Under the pieces are notes generated by a model that made no database searches, had not been told where the DNA came from, and saw nothing but the letters and a program-made list of their open reading frames with translations. 64,000 bases of DNA, taken from NCBI RefSeq assembly GCF_002994745.2, contig NC_037090.1, positions 16,728,001 to 16,792,000 of the forward strand, in the 5' to 3' direction. The stretch is from Rosa chinensis. Taxonomy: Eukaryota; Streptophyta; Magnoliopsida; Rosales; Rosaceae. Position numbers and translations under genes: made by a program. Within the stretch, counting starts at the first letter, position 1, and each line of letters begins with the position of its first letter. This document shows positions 33,611 through 44,499 of the stretch, piece by piece.

Positions 33611-34830
33611 TCTACTACCAAGCAGGTCCCCGCGACACCACTTGCCGCTTACTATCAGCGGAGGGATTTCCGCCAACGGCGATTCGCGAGGCAAGGCCTC
33701 GTCTTGACGACTATCGCCACGCGACGTTACAGTCAGGCTACGTCCCTCTAGGACAAGGGAACATGTCAACAGTCTATGACGGCCACGTTGACCCCAGCCA
33801 TTCGGGTAACAAAGATTGTGCTCGCTACCCAACACCCTCTGCTCAGTGCAGCTCCCCTCAACAAACAATATACTGACCAAACAGAGGTCTATCTTAGCCT
33901 GGGAGTGGAGGCCTAGCAGGGGCCCACCCGAAAAGGTACAAAGCGTTTGCTCAGTAAGTCCATGGTTGACAACACATTGATGCTAATTATGCTTTTGCAA
34001 GTCTAACAAAAATAACGCTTCGAACGTCTAGGCAACTCCCTAACCAAGATTGGCCTCCTTGACTGGGGACTTAGGGGACTTGCACTTACATGAGCATTTG
34101 CAAGCATAATTAGCTATAATGAGCCACGCTCATGATACCGCCAGCGGTACCAACTACCGCCAACGGTGTGACCTACGGAAACACAGCCAAGTAGGCTACT
34201 GCCCGAGACCTGGCTCACCCCCAGATCACCGCTGACGCGTCGCCACGCGTAGCGCCAAGTTAGCATTAGAAGCTCTAGAAGCTGGGAACTGAAGCACATC
34301 AGTCCCACATCGAAAACATGGAAGAGCTCGGCCTCTTTCCCACCTATAAAATGTTCTCTCATCTCTCCTCATTAATTACGCATTCACTACTTACCTACTG
34401 TTATTCTGTCAATATAAATACATTTACTAACTTAGACATCGGAGAAGAGAAGACCGACCAGCGAGGTCTCCCTTTGACGCCGCTTTGTGTTTCACTTGAC
34501 AGTAGAAGTGGCAAACGGGCCGGCCCGACCCATTTTAAGTGAGCCTAGTCGTGCTTGGGCTAGCTCATTTATTATCGTGCTGGGCTCGTGCAGCCCATTT
34601 ACTTAAACATTAAGCCCGGTCCGGCCCATGTCTCGAGCCCATATATATCGTGTCGGGCAAATAAACGGGCTGTGCTCTTGCCGGTACTATAAAGCACGAT
34701 TTAAAAATCTTAATTTGAATAAATAAAAAATAATTTTATTTAACTATTTAGAAAATTCAATTAAATTAAGTTCTACAATGTTTTTCTCAATCTTAGCTTT
34801 TTAAGATTAGTTTTCTAATAATTATTTATA

Positions 34831-36376
34831 GGGACCGTGACCACTTACCCAATTTCAACAACAAAATTGCCCACTTACTCCACTAAGAGTTTTTTAACCC
34901 CACTTACCTAATTTAATATCTATTGACAATTTTGCCCTATCAATTCACCTAAAACTCATCGATCTCTCTCTCCTCTCAAACTCTCTCTCCTCGCAGAGTG
35001 TCTCTCTCTCTCTCTCTCCAGCCGGCAGTGCCGACCAAGCCTTCAACACCTTCATCGTCGACCTCGAGCCCGGCGCCGGCTAGCACATCCCAAGCCCCAT
35101 CTTCGTCGACCTCAAGCCCACCGTCAATCGCCGAACACCGATCTGGTACCGATCACTGATCTGGACTCCTGGTAACTCTGATGATCAAAAGCTCGCACTT
35201 TCTGATGCGATTTAGGGACCGGTGACCGCAGTTTCTTTGCTTCTTTGCTCCCGGAGCTTACCGAATTCCACTTACCCAAAACCCCGCAGTTTCTTTGCTT
35301 CTTTGCTCCCGGAGCCTCTTTGCTTCTGGAGGCTCACTGATCTGGAGTTGCTTTGCTTCTGGAGAAGACGAAGGCAGCCGGTCGGAATCGTACCGGAATC
35401 GAGCTGAATGAGCATGGGTGTCTAAAGGGGAAGCATGGGTGGCCGGAGAAAAATTTTGACGCTTTTTTTTTTTTTTCTGATTTATCCGGTTGCTGCGTTG
35501 TTTTTTTAAGAATTGTTGTTCAGTTCATTTTTTTGGCAACGAATAGCAATTTTTTTTTTTTTAATGTCTATTGGATTGGAGGCCAATGATCTACTATATG
35601 TTCAACAATGTGAGTAATCTGACATTGCAATGTAACTGTGGGGTTTGTTTGATGGTCTACTGGGGGGCAGTAGACACATTATTGGCCCCCAGTAGACTTT
35701 GATACGATGGACAGTGATCACTATAGTGTGGTGTTTTGATAAGTTACCTGTTGTTTTCTGTGTATTAAAGTCAAATTATCTGTGAATCCTACAAAATGGT
35801 GCATTTTTGGTGGTCTATTGGGAGGCAGTAGAAACATTGGACTTTGTATTGGGGAGCAATAATATGATTACTGGGAGGCAGTAATATGATTATAAATTGA
35901 TCAATTGTTCCTGTAGTGTATTCATTTTGGTTTTGGGAGTTCATACAATTCACTGGACGACAATAATATGATTTTTGGGAGGCAATAATATGATTACTGG
36001 GGGGCAGTAATATGATTACTGGGGGGCAATAATAGCCGGATTCCGGATTCCAGTCATCAGTCGCCGGATTCCGGTTACCGGTTCCCGGAATCCGGTCACC
36101 GGTCGCCGGAATCCGGTCACCGTTCGCCGGAGTCCGGTCGCAGGAGACCGCGCCTACCACTGGCCACCGGAGCATAGCAAGGTGGAATGTGACTTCTCTC
36201 TCTAAGTGAGAAAGAAGGAGAGGGAAAAAAAGTCTCAAAAAAAAAAAAAAAAAAAGAATTAATTGGGTAAAAAGGAAATAATCCCTTAGAGTGTTTTGGG
36301 TAAATGGGGTTAAAAAACAGTTGGTGGAGCAAGTAGGCAATTTTTAGCCTAAAATCGGGTAAATGATCATTTTCCC
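34831..36376. mobile_element. Second Pack-MULE, with alpha-tubulin fragment
   Basis: A 9-bp duplication 'ttatttata' (34822-34830, 36377-36385) and inverted repeats of about 80 bp (GGGACCGTGACC... and GGGAAAATGATC...) sharing 'tttttaacccca'. The interior contains an alpha-tubulin-like piece (35030-35165) and a duplicated 'gcagtttctttgcttctttg' (35228, 35286). It also has a 'gattactggg.ggcagtaat' repeat (about 35865-36030) and a 'ccggaatccggtcaccg' repeat (36040-36135). No transposase was seen. Confidence 0.8.
35030..35165 (+). pseudogene. TUA: Alpha-tubulin fragment inside the second Pack-MULE
   Basis: The frame reads 'DQAFNTF', 'GAG', TAG, 'HIPSPIFVDLKPTV' and, after a one-base shift, 'IAEHRSGT'. 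This follows, with changes, the alpha-tubulin stretch around its conserved 'AFNTFF', 'GKHVPRA.FVDLEPTV' and 'IDEVRTGT' motifs. A stop, an insertion of several codons and a frameshift make it non-coding. Assignment rests on motif order over about 45 residues. Confidence 0.65.
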
Positions 36377-37068
36377 TTATTTATATTGCACTACAAGAAA
36401 GAAAGAAAGAAAGAAAGAAAGAAAAAATAACTCAAAATATATTGCTTTTAATATATTATTGTGAGATTAATCTTTATTAATATAATGAAGATTTATATAA
36501 TGAGATTTAGTATCATATTATTCTTTCATTCATTTTATAGTTGTATTATTATGAGATTAGTCTTTATTCGTAAACATATATTTAATATTTAGAAAAAGTA
36601 CTTTATGTCAAAACAAGGATATAATGTTTTGTTTCACTATTTTGACAATATAAAAGAAATAGTATTGGTGGAATTGTCATGAAATTTTAAATAAGGAGGT
36701 CTAACATTCAAATCTCATCATTGTGGTTTTTTAATATTTTTAAAAACAAAATGAAATTTTGTGTTTAAAACGGGTCGGCCCAAATATGTCATGCTCGGAT
36801 CGTGTCGGGCGCATTACGGGCTCGGGCCAATGAGCTAATATTCCTATGCCCAACCCAGCCCGTTATTCTAATGTGCTCGGGTCGTGCCGGGCCACTAACG
36901 GGCTTGGGCCGTGCCGGGCCCGTGCAGTGCTCGTGCTTAGTGACCCGTTTGCCACCTCTACTTGACAGGTAGTGGAAGCTCTGAGAACATTGCAAGTAAC
37001 GGTTCGCCCATCGGACCAGCGTTAACAAAGGCTTGGGCCACCGCTCAATCTTAAACATTAACAGCTTG

Positions 37069-37802
37069 TTTGCACCACTCTGTGCTGAAAATACCATTCG
37101 TATCTAGGCATGACTGAAAGTTCTTGGATTCAAAGAAAACACAAGTTTAATCTAAAGTCAAACCAAAGATTAATTGTTTTGAGCTAGATTGGTTAATAAA
37201 TAAGTAGTTAATATATTAATTTTGGGGCAGCTAAAATAAATTACAAAAAAATTGTTAATTAATAATGGTTATTGATGGTATATGTTAATAATTGATGGAT
37301 AAAATAACCTAATAAGGAAGGTATTAAAAAAATTTGTCCGAGGTCGGGACCATAACATAGGTCTGTCCCTAACTATTGGACAATGTCACATGGTATTAGT
37401 GATTTCTCTAATTTATTTATGATCGAAACACATTTTTTCATAGAATTCTTGTTGATTAGAACAGTATTACGTTAGAGTATTCTCGCTGATTATAACAGAA
37501 ACACACCACCTCCAGTTTAAACATAGTCTTGTCCGACCACAATTAAGTTCCTAACCATAATCCATCCAAGTCAGATTGTCAGTGTACTCTGCTGACAATG
37601 CTAGCATAGAGAGAACACTCTTGGAGAGAACAACCACCTGATCAATCATTTCATGCCAAACCAAAGCAATGAGGATAAAAGCACACACTGGGTACCAGTC
37701 CAAAATACACAAAAATTGTCTCACTGATTTGTACGTACAACTTTACCACTAGCCTAGGCGCCTAGCTAGGCCGCACCACCACCACTATGTACGCATAATT
37801 CT

Positions 37803-37873
<71 letters not shown>

Positions 37874-37875
37874 TG

Positions 37876-37930
<55 letters not shown>

Positions 37931-38300
37931 CGGATGTCTGCAACTCAGAAAAAGTGTGGACGTTGCTCTTCCGGCCTTGATCAAGCGTCGACGATGCGGC
38001 ACAGCTTGCAGGACAGAGGCCAGGGGTCTGAGAAGCCAGTCTGCAATATGGTGGAGTCGCCGGCGACGAGGTTGCAGCGTTGCCCAGAACTTGAAGTTGC
38101 AGGTGAGGTCGCTGCCTAGAAACCATCAACCTCGATTGCTGCCCAGAAGCTGTCTAGGTTGCCCAGCCATCGTCCTGCAAGCCCCGCGCCGCCGCCGCCT
38201 GAAAGCTACTACAACTTTGACGTCCGCATGCACTTTAGCGATAGTGCGAACGTCCGCCTGTGATCGGCCCTACACACACACACACACACATTGCCAACGA
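37069..38300. other. Unit 3 upstream flank and compound microsatellite
   Basis: 37540-37730 resembles the unit 2 flank at 15780-15960. 37806-37932 is a compound microsatellite: (TA)n, then (TATG)n, (TA)n and (GA)n. Frames across it encode only Ile-Tyr repeats. A (CA)n lies at 38271-38290. 37940-38260 is GC-richer with no recognisable product. Confidence 0.6.
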
Positions 38301-38301
38301 G

Positions 38302-38480
38302 AGAGGTTTGGCTCAGTTGGTAAGGGTGGACTAGTGCTGGAACCGCCATCCAAGTTCAATCACCGCTACCAACATGCCTCCTTGGTTTGCGATCTGTAAG
38401 TCCCCTACGGAAATCCATACATGTGGATTGTGCAACAGGCACGTGTCACACATAAGTCCTTCAGTGTTGAAGTTGTAAGC
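38302..38480 (+). mobile_element. Possible tRNA-derived SINE fragment
   Basis: 'tggctcagttgg' (about 38311) fits the RNA polymerase III A box and 'aagttcaatcac', about 40 bases later, is close to a B box. No tail or target duplication was found, so this may be a remnant. Confidence 0.3.
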
Positions 38481-38732
38481 TTACCCTGACGATGGTGGTG
38501 TAGCGTGACTCAATATTTTTACTGCGAATTTATATATTCTAAATTATCTAATTTATATATTATATATAATATAAGCTGTTTTCTTTCACTCATATAACTA
38601 TTTGATTTAATTCTTCAATCTGAATAATGAATAAAAAAAATGAAGATATCTAACTTTACTCAATTCATTCCACCGCTTTCCTAGAAAGGAAGAATAGAGA
38701 AAATTTTATGTCTATATATCAACGAATCGCAC

Positions 38733-39288
38733 GTAGAGATATTGATAACACACATAAATAAGTTAATGGTATTTCATAACTAATCGATTGAGCAGCAACT
38801 CGTAGACCACCTAAAAAGGAATATTTATTATTTGACCCGTATCCTGACATAAGAAGTCCAATGGGAGCAATACTTGAAATAGCAATCCATAAAAAAACAC
38901 CAATATTGAGATCCGCTAAAACAAGGCGATAACCAAACGGAACTACTAAATAGCTTACTAAAATTGATATCACTGCTATGGATGGACCGATACTGAATAA
39001 ACGAGTATCCCTTCTAGATGGAAAAAGATTTTCTTTGAAAAGAAGTTCTGTCCCATCTGCTAGAGCTTGAAAAACTCCCAAAGGACCAGCGTATTCAGGT
39101 CCAATACGCTGTTGTATTCCCGCGGATATTTCTCTTTCTAACCATACAATTACTAGTACGCCTATTGTGATTCCCAATACAAGAGTCAAAATAGGAATAA
39201 GTAACCATATAATTCCATAGACCCCTTTTAAAAATTTCAATCTAGAAAAAGAATCGATATCTTGTACTTCTGGTGTATCAATTATCAT
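38733..39288 (-). pseudogene. ndhA: Plastid ndhA exon 1 copy
   Basis: Subunit of the plastid NADH dehydrogenase-like complex. The frame is open from [10 protein letters not shown] at 39288 to the exon end, followed by the intron start 'gtgcgattcg' at 38732. Conserved '[18 protein letters not shown]' is present. One extra codon lies near the exon end. Exon 2 is absent, so no product can be made. Confidence 0.9.
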
Positions 39289-39289
39289 T

Positions 39290-40434
39290 TCAACGATCAA
39301 CTTCTCCCATAATGATATCTATACTACCTAGTATTGTCATAATATCAGCCAATTTCATTGTTTTAACTAACTGAGGAAGAATTTGCAAATTGATAAAATC
39401 CGGCGGTCGAATTTTCCATCTCCAAGGAAAACCACTCCGATCCCCTATCAGAAAAACCCCCAACTCTCCTTTTGGAGCTTCGACTCTCACAGAAAGTTCT
39501 TGTTTAGGCAATTCAAATGTAGGAGAAGGTTTTTTACTAATAAAGAGATATTCAAAATCATTCCATTCTGGATTCCTTCGAGAGCCTGTTGAATAATTTT
39601 TATGGATTCCATCATTTCACCAATTCGGACTAGATAACGAGCCAACGAATCCCCTTCTTTTTGCCACTGTACTTCCCAATCAAATTCGTCATAACACTCA
39701 TACTGATCAACTTTACGAATATCCCATTGTATTCAGGACGCTCGCAGCATTGGTCCCGATAAACCCCAATTTATTAGTTCCTCTCGACCAATAATGCCTA
39801 CCCCCTCGACTCGTTCTAAAAAAAAAGGATTGCGTGTAATAAGTTGTTGATATTCAGCAACCCTTATTAAAAAATAAATAATCGCAGAAATCCAAATATT
39901 TATCTATCCAGCCATGAGGGAGATAAGCCGCTACCCCCCCCCCCCCCCCCCCCCGATCTGAAAAGAATTATGCATCATTCTCATACCGGCGGCAGATTCA
40001 AATAGATCATATACTAATTCTCTTTCTCTGAAAATATAGAAAAATGGAGTCTGTGCACCAATATCCGCCATAAAAGGGCCGAGCCATAACAGATGAGAAG
40101 CTATACGACTCAACTCCAACATAATTATTCTGATATAGCTGGCTCTTTTAGGTACTTGAATATTTCCCAGCTGTTCCGGTCCATTTACCGTTATTGCTTC
40201 TGTGAACATAGTAGCTAAATAATCCCAATGTGTTACATAAGGTAAATATTGTATAATTGTTCGGTTTTCCACAATTTTTTCCATCCCTTGGTGTAAATAA
40301 CCCAATATTGGTTCACAGTCAATAACATCTTCACCATCTAGGGTAATGATAAGTCGAAGAACACCATGCATTGATGGATAGTGGGGACCCATATTGACTA
40401 CCATGAGGTCTTTTCTTGGAGCTGGTATATTCAT
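39290..40434 (-). pseudogene. ndhH: Plastid ndhH copy, broken
   Basis: Start [20 protein letters not shown] at 40434 and end 'GEVDR' at 39290, overlapping ndhA as in plastids. The middle is damaged. A run of 21 C (39934-39954, G on the coding strand) replaces a short G-rich stretch, frameshifts follow, and about 18 codons after 'QALEGI' are missing near 39575. Confidence 0.9.
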
Positions 40435-40537
40435 AGGTTTTTCCTTAATTCATTCTTTCATGAATTGTTGAAAACGAAAAAAAGTTCATTCAAATTCAAG
40501 ATCTAATAAATCAAATAATTCAAAATGCTTCTTCAAA

Positions 40538-40810
40538 TTAACGAGTTTTTGATTCCCGAATATCGAACCGATTAATTAATTCTTTATAACCTATTCTATT
40601 TTTCTTTGACAAATAAGATAGCAGTCGTTGGCGTTTTCCCAGAATTTTACGTAGACCTCTCTGAGATAAATAGTCTTTTTTGTGTAATTGTAAATGTGAA
40701 ATAAGTCTTCGTATCCTATGGGTGAAACTAAATATTTGAAATTCAACAGAACCCCTGTTTTCTTCTTTTTCTTCTTGTGAAATAACTGAGATGAATGAAT
40801 TTTTTACCAT
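40538..40810 (-). pseudogene. rps15: Plastid rps15 copy, frame intact
   Basis: A full-length 90-aa frame matching plastid ribosomal protein S15 ([14 protein letters not shown] to [10 protein letters not shown]). In the nucleus it has no obvious promoter or transit peptide and is probably not expressed. The flanking 40811-41200 is the AT-rich plastid spacer before ycf1. Confidence 0.88.
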
Positions 40811-41204
40811 AAAATGAAACCCCCTTCTTTTTTTAAGATATTTTTATTGATAGATATCTTTATTGATCAGTAATAATAATGTCACTTGTTTTAGTTTGGT
40901 ATAGACAATAATCTTAATTTTGTTCTAATTTTGAATTTTATTAAATCAAATTAAAATCAATCTGATTTTAATTTAAAAATTCAATTTGAAAAGGTATACA
41001 AAAGCATGGTTGTTTTCCGTACTCAAAAAAGATAAAAACTTAGTCCTAAAATCAGAAGATTTTATTGATTCATTTCGAGATCGAATTGATATGTCATTGA
41101 ATTAGTATCATGTGTCAGAACGGAATGTAAGACAATGAATGTGCGCACCTCTTTGTCGTCATAGACCCGCTACGATATGGGACAGATAGCAAAAATATAC
41201 TAGT

Positions 41205-41440
41205 AATGAATTTTCAATCGCGGATACATATGTATCCTTACCATACTGAAACGACTGCCGTTATTGCTATCAAACCAATAACGATTCATACAAGCTAAAT
41301 CTTCTAATCGATAATTTGGCCACAGAAATAACTTTAATTTAATAAGTTTCTTTTGATATCCTTTGCTTTTATCCAAAACCTTACTGTTTACCTTATTCCC
41401 ATTCTTAGAATTGAAACAAATTAGAATTCGAAATTTCATA
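41205..41440 (-). pseudogene. ycf1: Plastid ycf1 3' end
   Basis: The minus-strand frame contains '[20 protein letters not shown]' and 'GSRFSM' followed by '[10 protein letters not shown]', the conserved C-terminus of ycf1 (TIC214). Plastid similarity fades near 41440 into an A/T-rich junction. Confidence 0.85.
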
Positions 41441-41570
41441 TCCCAAAAAAAATAAAAAATAAATAAATAAATAAAAATAAAGAAATGACACAAACTAAAG
41501 GGTTAATTTCATTCTAATTTTCTCACCAGCTAGGCAGCTAGACGCCTAGACCACTATCAAAGTTTCAGCC

Positions 41571-41818
41571 ATACCTTCTCGGAAAGAGGCAGCTGCAGCT
41601 GCAGCAATTGAGGATGAGGCTATTCGTGCATTCCTCGATTCTTTTGTAACTGCTACGTACATTGTTTCTTCTGTGTGTAATTTTGAGTGCTCTTTTCGTT
41701 TCTTGGCTTGGAGATTTCCAATTTGGAGGGTGTTGGGAGCAACTTTCACTGTGCTTAGCAAGATACTGTTTCTAAAGGCTTTCAGCCTTCTTTTTCTCTG
41801 CTCCTACGCCTGCATCAG
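41571..41818 (+). pseudogene. Small membrane-protein gene, unit 3 exon 1 (start codon lost)
   Basis: The exon is open for 82 codons plus two bases and ends 'atcAG|gt', the same phase and donor as unit 2. Where units 1 and 2 have 'ccATGcct' this copy has 'ccATAcct'. It retains two hydrophobic segments and adds an Ala run. No matching exon 2 was identified downstream. The first of two insertions in the unit lies at 42057. Confidence 0.5.
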
Positions 41819-42056
41819 GTACTATATAGACATTTTAATTTATGGGAAGTGAAATTCACACTCTCTAATTACAATCTACATCTCATAGTTCTTTTTATAG
41901 TATCTTAATATCACATGTTTACAATACACATTACAATATGACAAAATTTCAGATGCTAAAAAAACAGGAAATATGGAGCATGAATTTCACTCCCCTAATT
42001 AATTTATCTTTTTGTTTTATAAATTGTCATCATGTATTTGGGTTTCAAGGTCCAAC

Positions 42057-42251
42057 TTTTTTTTTTTTGCAAATTGTGGCAAAGTGTGCTACCACTCCGA
42101 GGCGGGACTTGATTTGGATAGAGCTCTCCCTATGAGGTGTTTCTCACAAGCAAATGATCAAACGCTAGACCTCTTTGAATAGCTAGCTCACATTCACCAA
42201 CTCGCAGGCCTACACGCCTAGCCAGGTTTCCACTATACCAAACCCCCTGAG
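42057..42251 (-). mobile_element. tRNA-related SINE
   Basis: The 12-bp duplication 'tcaaggtccaac' (42045-42056, 42252-42263) flanks 195 bp beginning with a T run, so the element points left with a poly(A) tail. Pol III-like boxes ('tggctaggcgtgtagg', 'ggtctagcgtttgatca') are weak but correctly ordered on the minus strand. Confidence 0.65.
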
Positions 42252-42376
42252 TCAAGGTCCAACCTGGTGGGCATCTTATTGTATTGTTCTGTTTCAATGA
42301 TCGTTTTCCATAAATGCATTTCCATCTACTGATTAAGCTAATATTGACGGGCATGTTCTCTGATAAAAGTCCTGGC

Positions 42377-42485
42377 CTAAGAAGCACGGAAACGGGTACG
42401 AGTTTCCGGATACGATATGATCGGAAACGTGGAAACGGCAAATCTTAAATATAATAGGAAACGGAAACGTGAAGGAAACGGCAAT

Positions 42486-42525
<40 letters not shown>

Positions 42526-43275
42526 GAAGAAAAAAATATGAAACATAAACAAAGTACTAGTTTATGACAATCAAACATTATCAATCCAAAGGTTCAAATA
42601 AAATGTTAACACAACCAATAACAAGTCAACAACCATCAACTTCATTCAACTTGGACAACATCCTCAAGGTCTTTATCTTCAAACAAAACCCCCTCTAATT
42701 GTAGTTCATCAAGTGAAAGGTAATAACAATCGTAAAGCCCTCAACTTTTATTTAGTTGCTCCTCCTTTTCTTAGCTCCCTCATTGGCTGAGCTCCAAGCC
42801 CTCTCAGCTATCTCTTTGTCTTTGTTTAAAGAGAGGAGAAACAAACAAACAAACCACTCCCCCGTAGCCAAAGGCTCAAGCTTTTGCAAAATAAATAGAG
42901 AAAACAAATAAAATAAAATAAATGGAGGAAGAAAAAGAAATGGTAATAACAAAGAGAGAAGAAAGTAGCAGGGTCCTATAGGAGGGAGCATCAGTAGTGG
43001 TAGTAGTACTACTTGCCAGAAAAAATAATAAGAGTTGGGAAAGAAAAGTCAGTTTTTTTTTTTTTCAATTTTTCCAAGTAAAAAGTCAGTTTTACCCCCA
43101 CGTTTCCTATTTATTTACATTCTGGCGTTTCCACATTGGATACAGACGTTTCCAAACTGTTTCCAAATTCGGATACGCGTTTCCGAGCGTTTCCGGGCGT
43201 TTCCGATCCGTTTCCGACCCGTTTCCGCTTCCGAAACGAGAAACGCGAGCATTTTCGCGTTTCCGTGCATCATAG
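42377..43275. mobile_element. Non-autonomous hAT-like element with dense GTTTCCG repeats
   Basis: The 8-bp duplication 'gtcctggc' (42369-42376, 43276-43283) and inverted ends CTAAGAAGCACGGAAACG / CTATGATGCACGGAAACG. Subterminal regions carry many copies of 'gtttccg' or its complement 'cggaaac' (42390-42480 and 43100-43265). Interior is AT-rich, with (TA)n at 42489-42520 and no transposase. Confidence 0.78.
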
Positions 43276-43605
43276 GTCCTGGCCTACTTTATTTTACTAC
43301 TGCTTTTATGTATTAAGCTCACATTGCTAGGTATTCGATGAAAATCCTCGCATTGTAAACAGTATTAAACTTAGAATTTTCTTTTTATGTGTAATTGATT
43401 GTATTTGTCATGTGGTTTTGGTTGGTGAATCCTGTTTGCTTCCTGTTGACACTTGTGTTCGTTCTTTTCCTTGGTGTAATGTTATTATCTCCTTATCTCA
43501 GTTTTTACCAAAGTAACTATTATCTTCATTATACTGTTTCTATTGTCTCGCTCTCAACCACTATTTTTGCTGCACCTATATCGGCATCACGTACTAAACC
43601 TTTTC

Positions 43606-43620
43606 ATTTTTTTGACAACT
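43606..43620 (-). mobile_element. Very short insertion with target duplication
   Basis: The 14-bp repeat 'tactaaaccttttc' (43592-43605, 43621-43634) flanks 'atttttttgacaact'. On the minus strand this is a few bases plus a short A run. Weaker than the other three cases because the tail is only seven bases. Confidence 0.45.
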
Positions 43621-44499
43621 TACTAAACCTTTTCTTTTGGCCGGTCATTGCTTGCGTGAAAGCCCCAAAGTGCTGTGCACTTTATTGTGTTTTTCATTCC
43701 TCCTACAACGATCATCGAATTCGAATGTGCTGCCATCTTTCAATCTTTCATTATTATTATTATCATCTACTGAAGTAGCATAGCTTGAATGGTACGTGTT
43801 CGATGAAAGTTCTATTTTATTGGAGTAGTGTTTTCATGTACTGAACTTGCATAACACGTATATTAGGTGTTCGATGAAAGTCCTCACACTTGCAAATGAT
43901 AAAGGACCGTCCTTTAGCATTCATTATCTTAGAATTTTCGTTATGTGAAACTGATTGCAATTCCAATTGGCGTTTTCTAACTTTGTAGTAATTGTATATT
44001 TTCAGGATAATTTTGATAAGTGCCTATGGATCTCTCAACTAATCAAACTTCAATGACTTCAAGCATGCATGTGGCGTCTAATTGGTTTTATCTAGCTACA
44101 ATAGACGTCGTTTATATGTTGTCTAATTGTAGGGCTGTTGTGATTTAGCTTAAATCCTGATCATGTAATGCGGCTTAATCATTGATTTGTTATGCTATGC
44201 TTCAAAATATTAGATCTTAAATGAGCTTATCTGGAATAAATTTGTTTAAGGTAATGACATCTATGACTTCATCAATCTCAGTCTCTTGCTTTACTCTTAT
44301 GCCCATAGTTGAGCCAAGTACCTGAATTTGAGCTTCACAGATGTACCATCTTTATGCTTACCAATTACAACAAACTGATTTCTTAAAGAGGCGAAGAGTG
44401 TGGTAGATCATTTTCCTTTACAGATGCAGAGGTACTGGATCGATCCATAAAAGAAGGGCAGTTAGCTCACTGGCAATTTGCTTATTTCCACCCATTTAT

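Larger units (their letters stand above)
34503..36960. mobile_element. Non-autonomous hAT element
   Basis: The 8-bp duplication 'cttgacag' (34495-34502, 36961-36968) and ends TAGAAGTGGCAAACGGG / TAGAGGTGGCAAACGGG in inverted orientation are characteristic of hAT elements. Subterminal regions are rich in 'gggcc' and 'cgggc' motifs. No transposase. It is itself interrupted by the MULE at 34831-36376. A GAAA microsatellite lies at about 36395-36423. Confidence 0.87.
29100..37063 (+). mobile_element. Non-autonomous LTR retrotransposon (LARD-like), nested host for other elements
   Basis: Duplication 'gcttg' (29095-29099, 37064-37068) and TGTACTTACATG...AAACATTAACA LTRs. Both LTRs are 517 bp once the insertion in the 3' LTR is removed. 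A purine-rich 'ggggacttaggggact' precedes the 3' LTR. No gag, RT or integrase is present on the plus strand. The interior has an antisense gypsy-type transposon ORF relic (about 29640-30281) and a 57-bp tandem repeat. It is interrupted by a solo LTR (31399-33483) and a hAT element (34503-36960). No convincing Met-tRNA primer site follows 29616. Confidence 0.85.
34081..37063 (+). repeat. 3' LTR of the LARD-like element, split by a hAT insertion
   Basis: 34081-34502 and 36969-37063 together reproduce the 5' LTR at full length. The break coincides with the 8-bp duplication of the hAT element. Confidence 0.87.
38560..41440 (-). mobile_element. Nuclear insertion of plastid DNA (NUPT)
   Basis: Minus-strand order is ycf1 3' end, rps15, ndhH, ndhA exon 1 and the start of the ndhA intron. 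This is the order and orientation of the plastid small single-copy region. Nuclear repeats and unit 3 sequence lie on both sides, so this is not the plastid genome itself. Borders are approximate. It carries many small changes, a deletion in ndhH and a 21-base C run. Confidence 0.92.

Noticed and set aside
37766..38129. Minus-strand frames of 78 and 114 codons
   Set aside because: They run through the compound microsatellite and consist largely of Ile-Tyr repeats.
38302..38480. A tRNA gene
   Set aside because: A- and B-box-like strings are present but no cloverleaf or acceptor stem can be formed. SINE remnant is more likely.
38719..40810. A functional plastid operon
   Set aside because: Nuclear multi-copy elements flank it, ndhH is broken, ndhA lacks exon 2 and plastid homology stops on both sides. 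It is a nuclear insertion.
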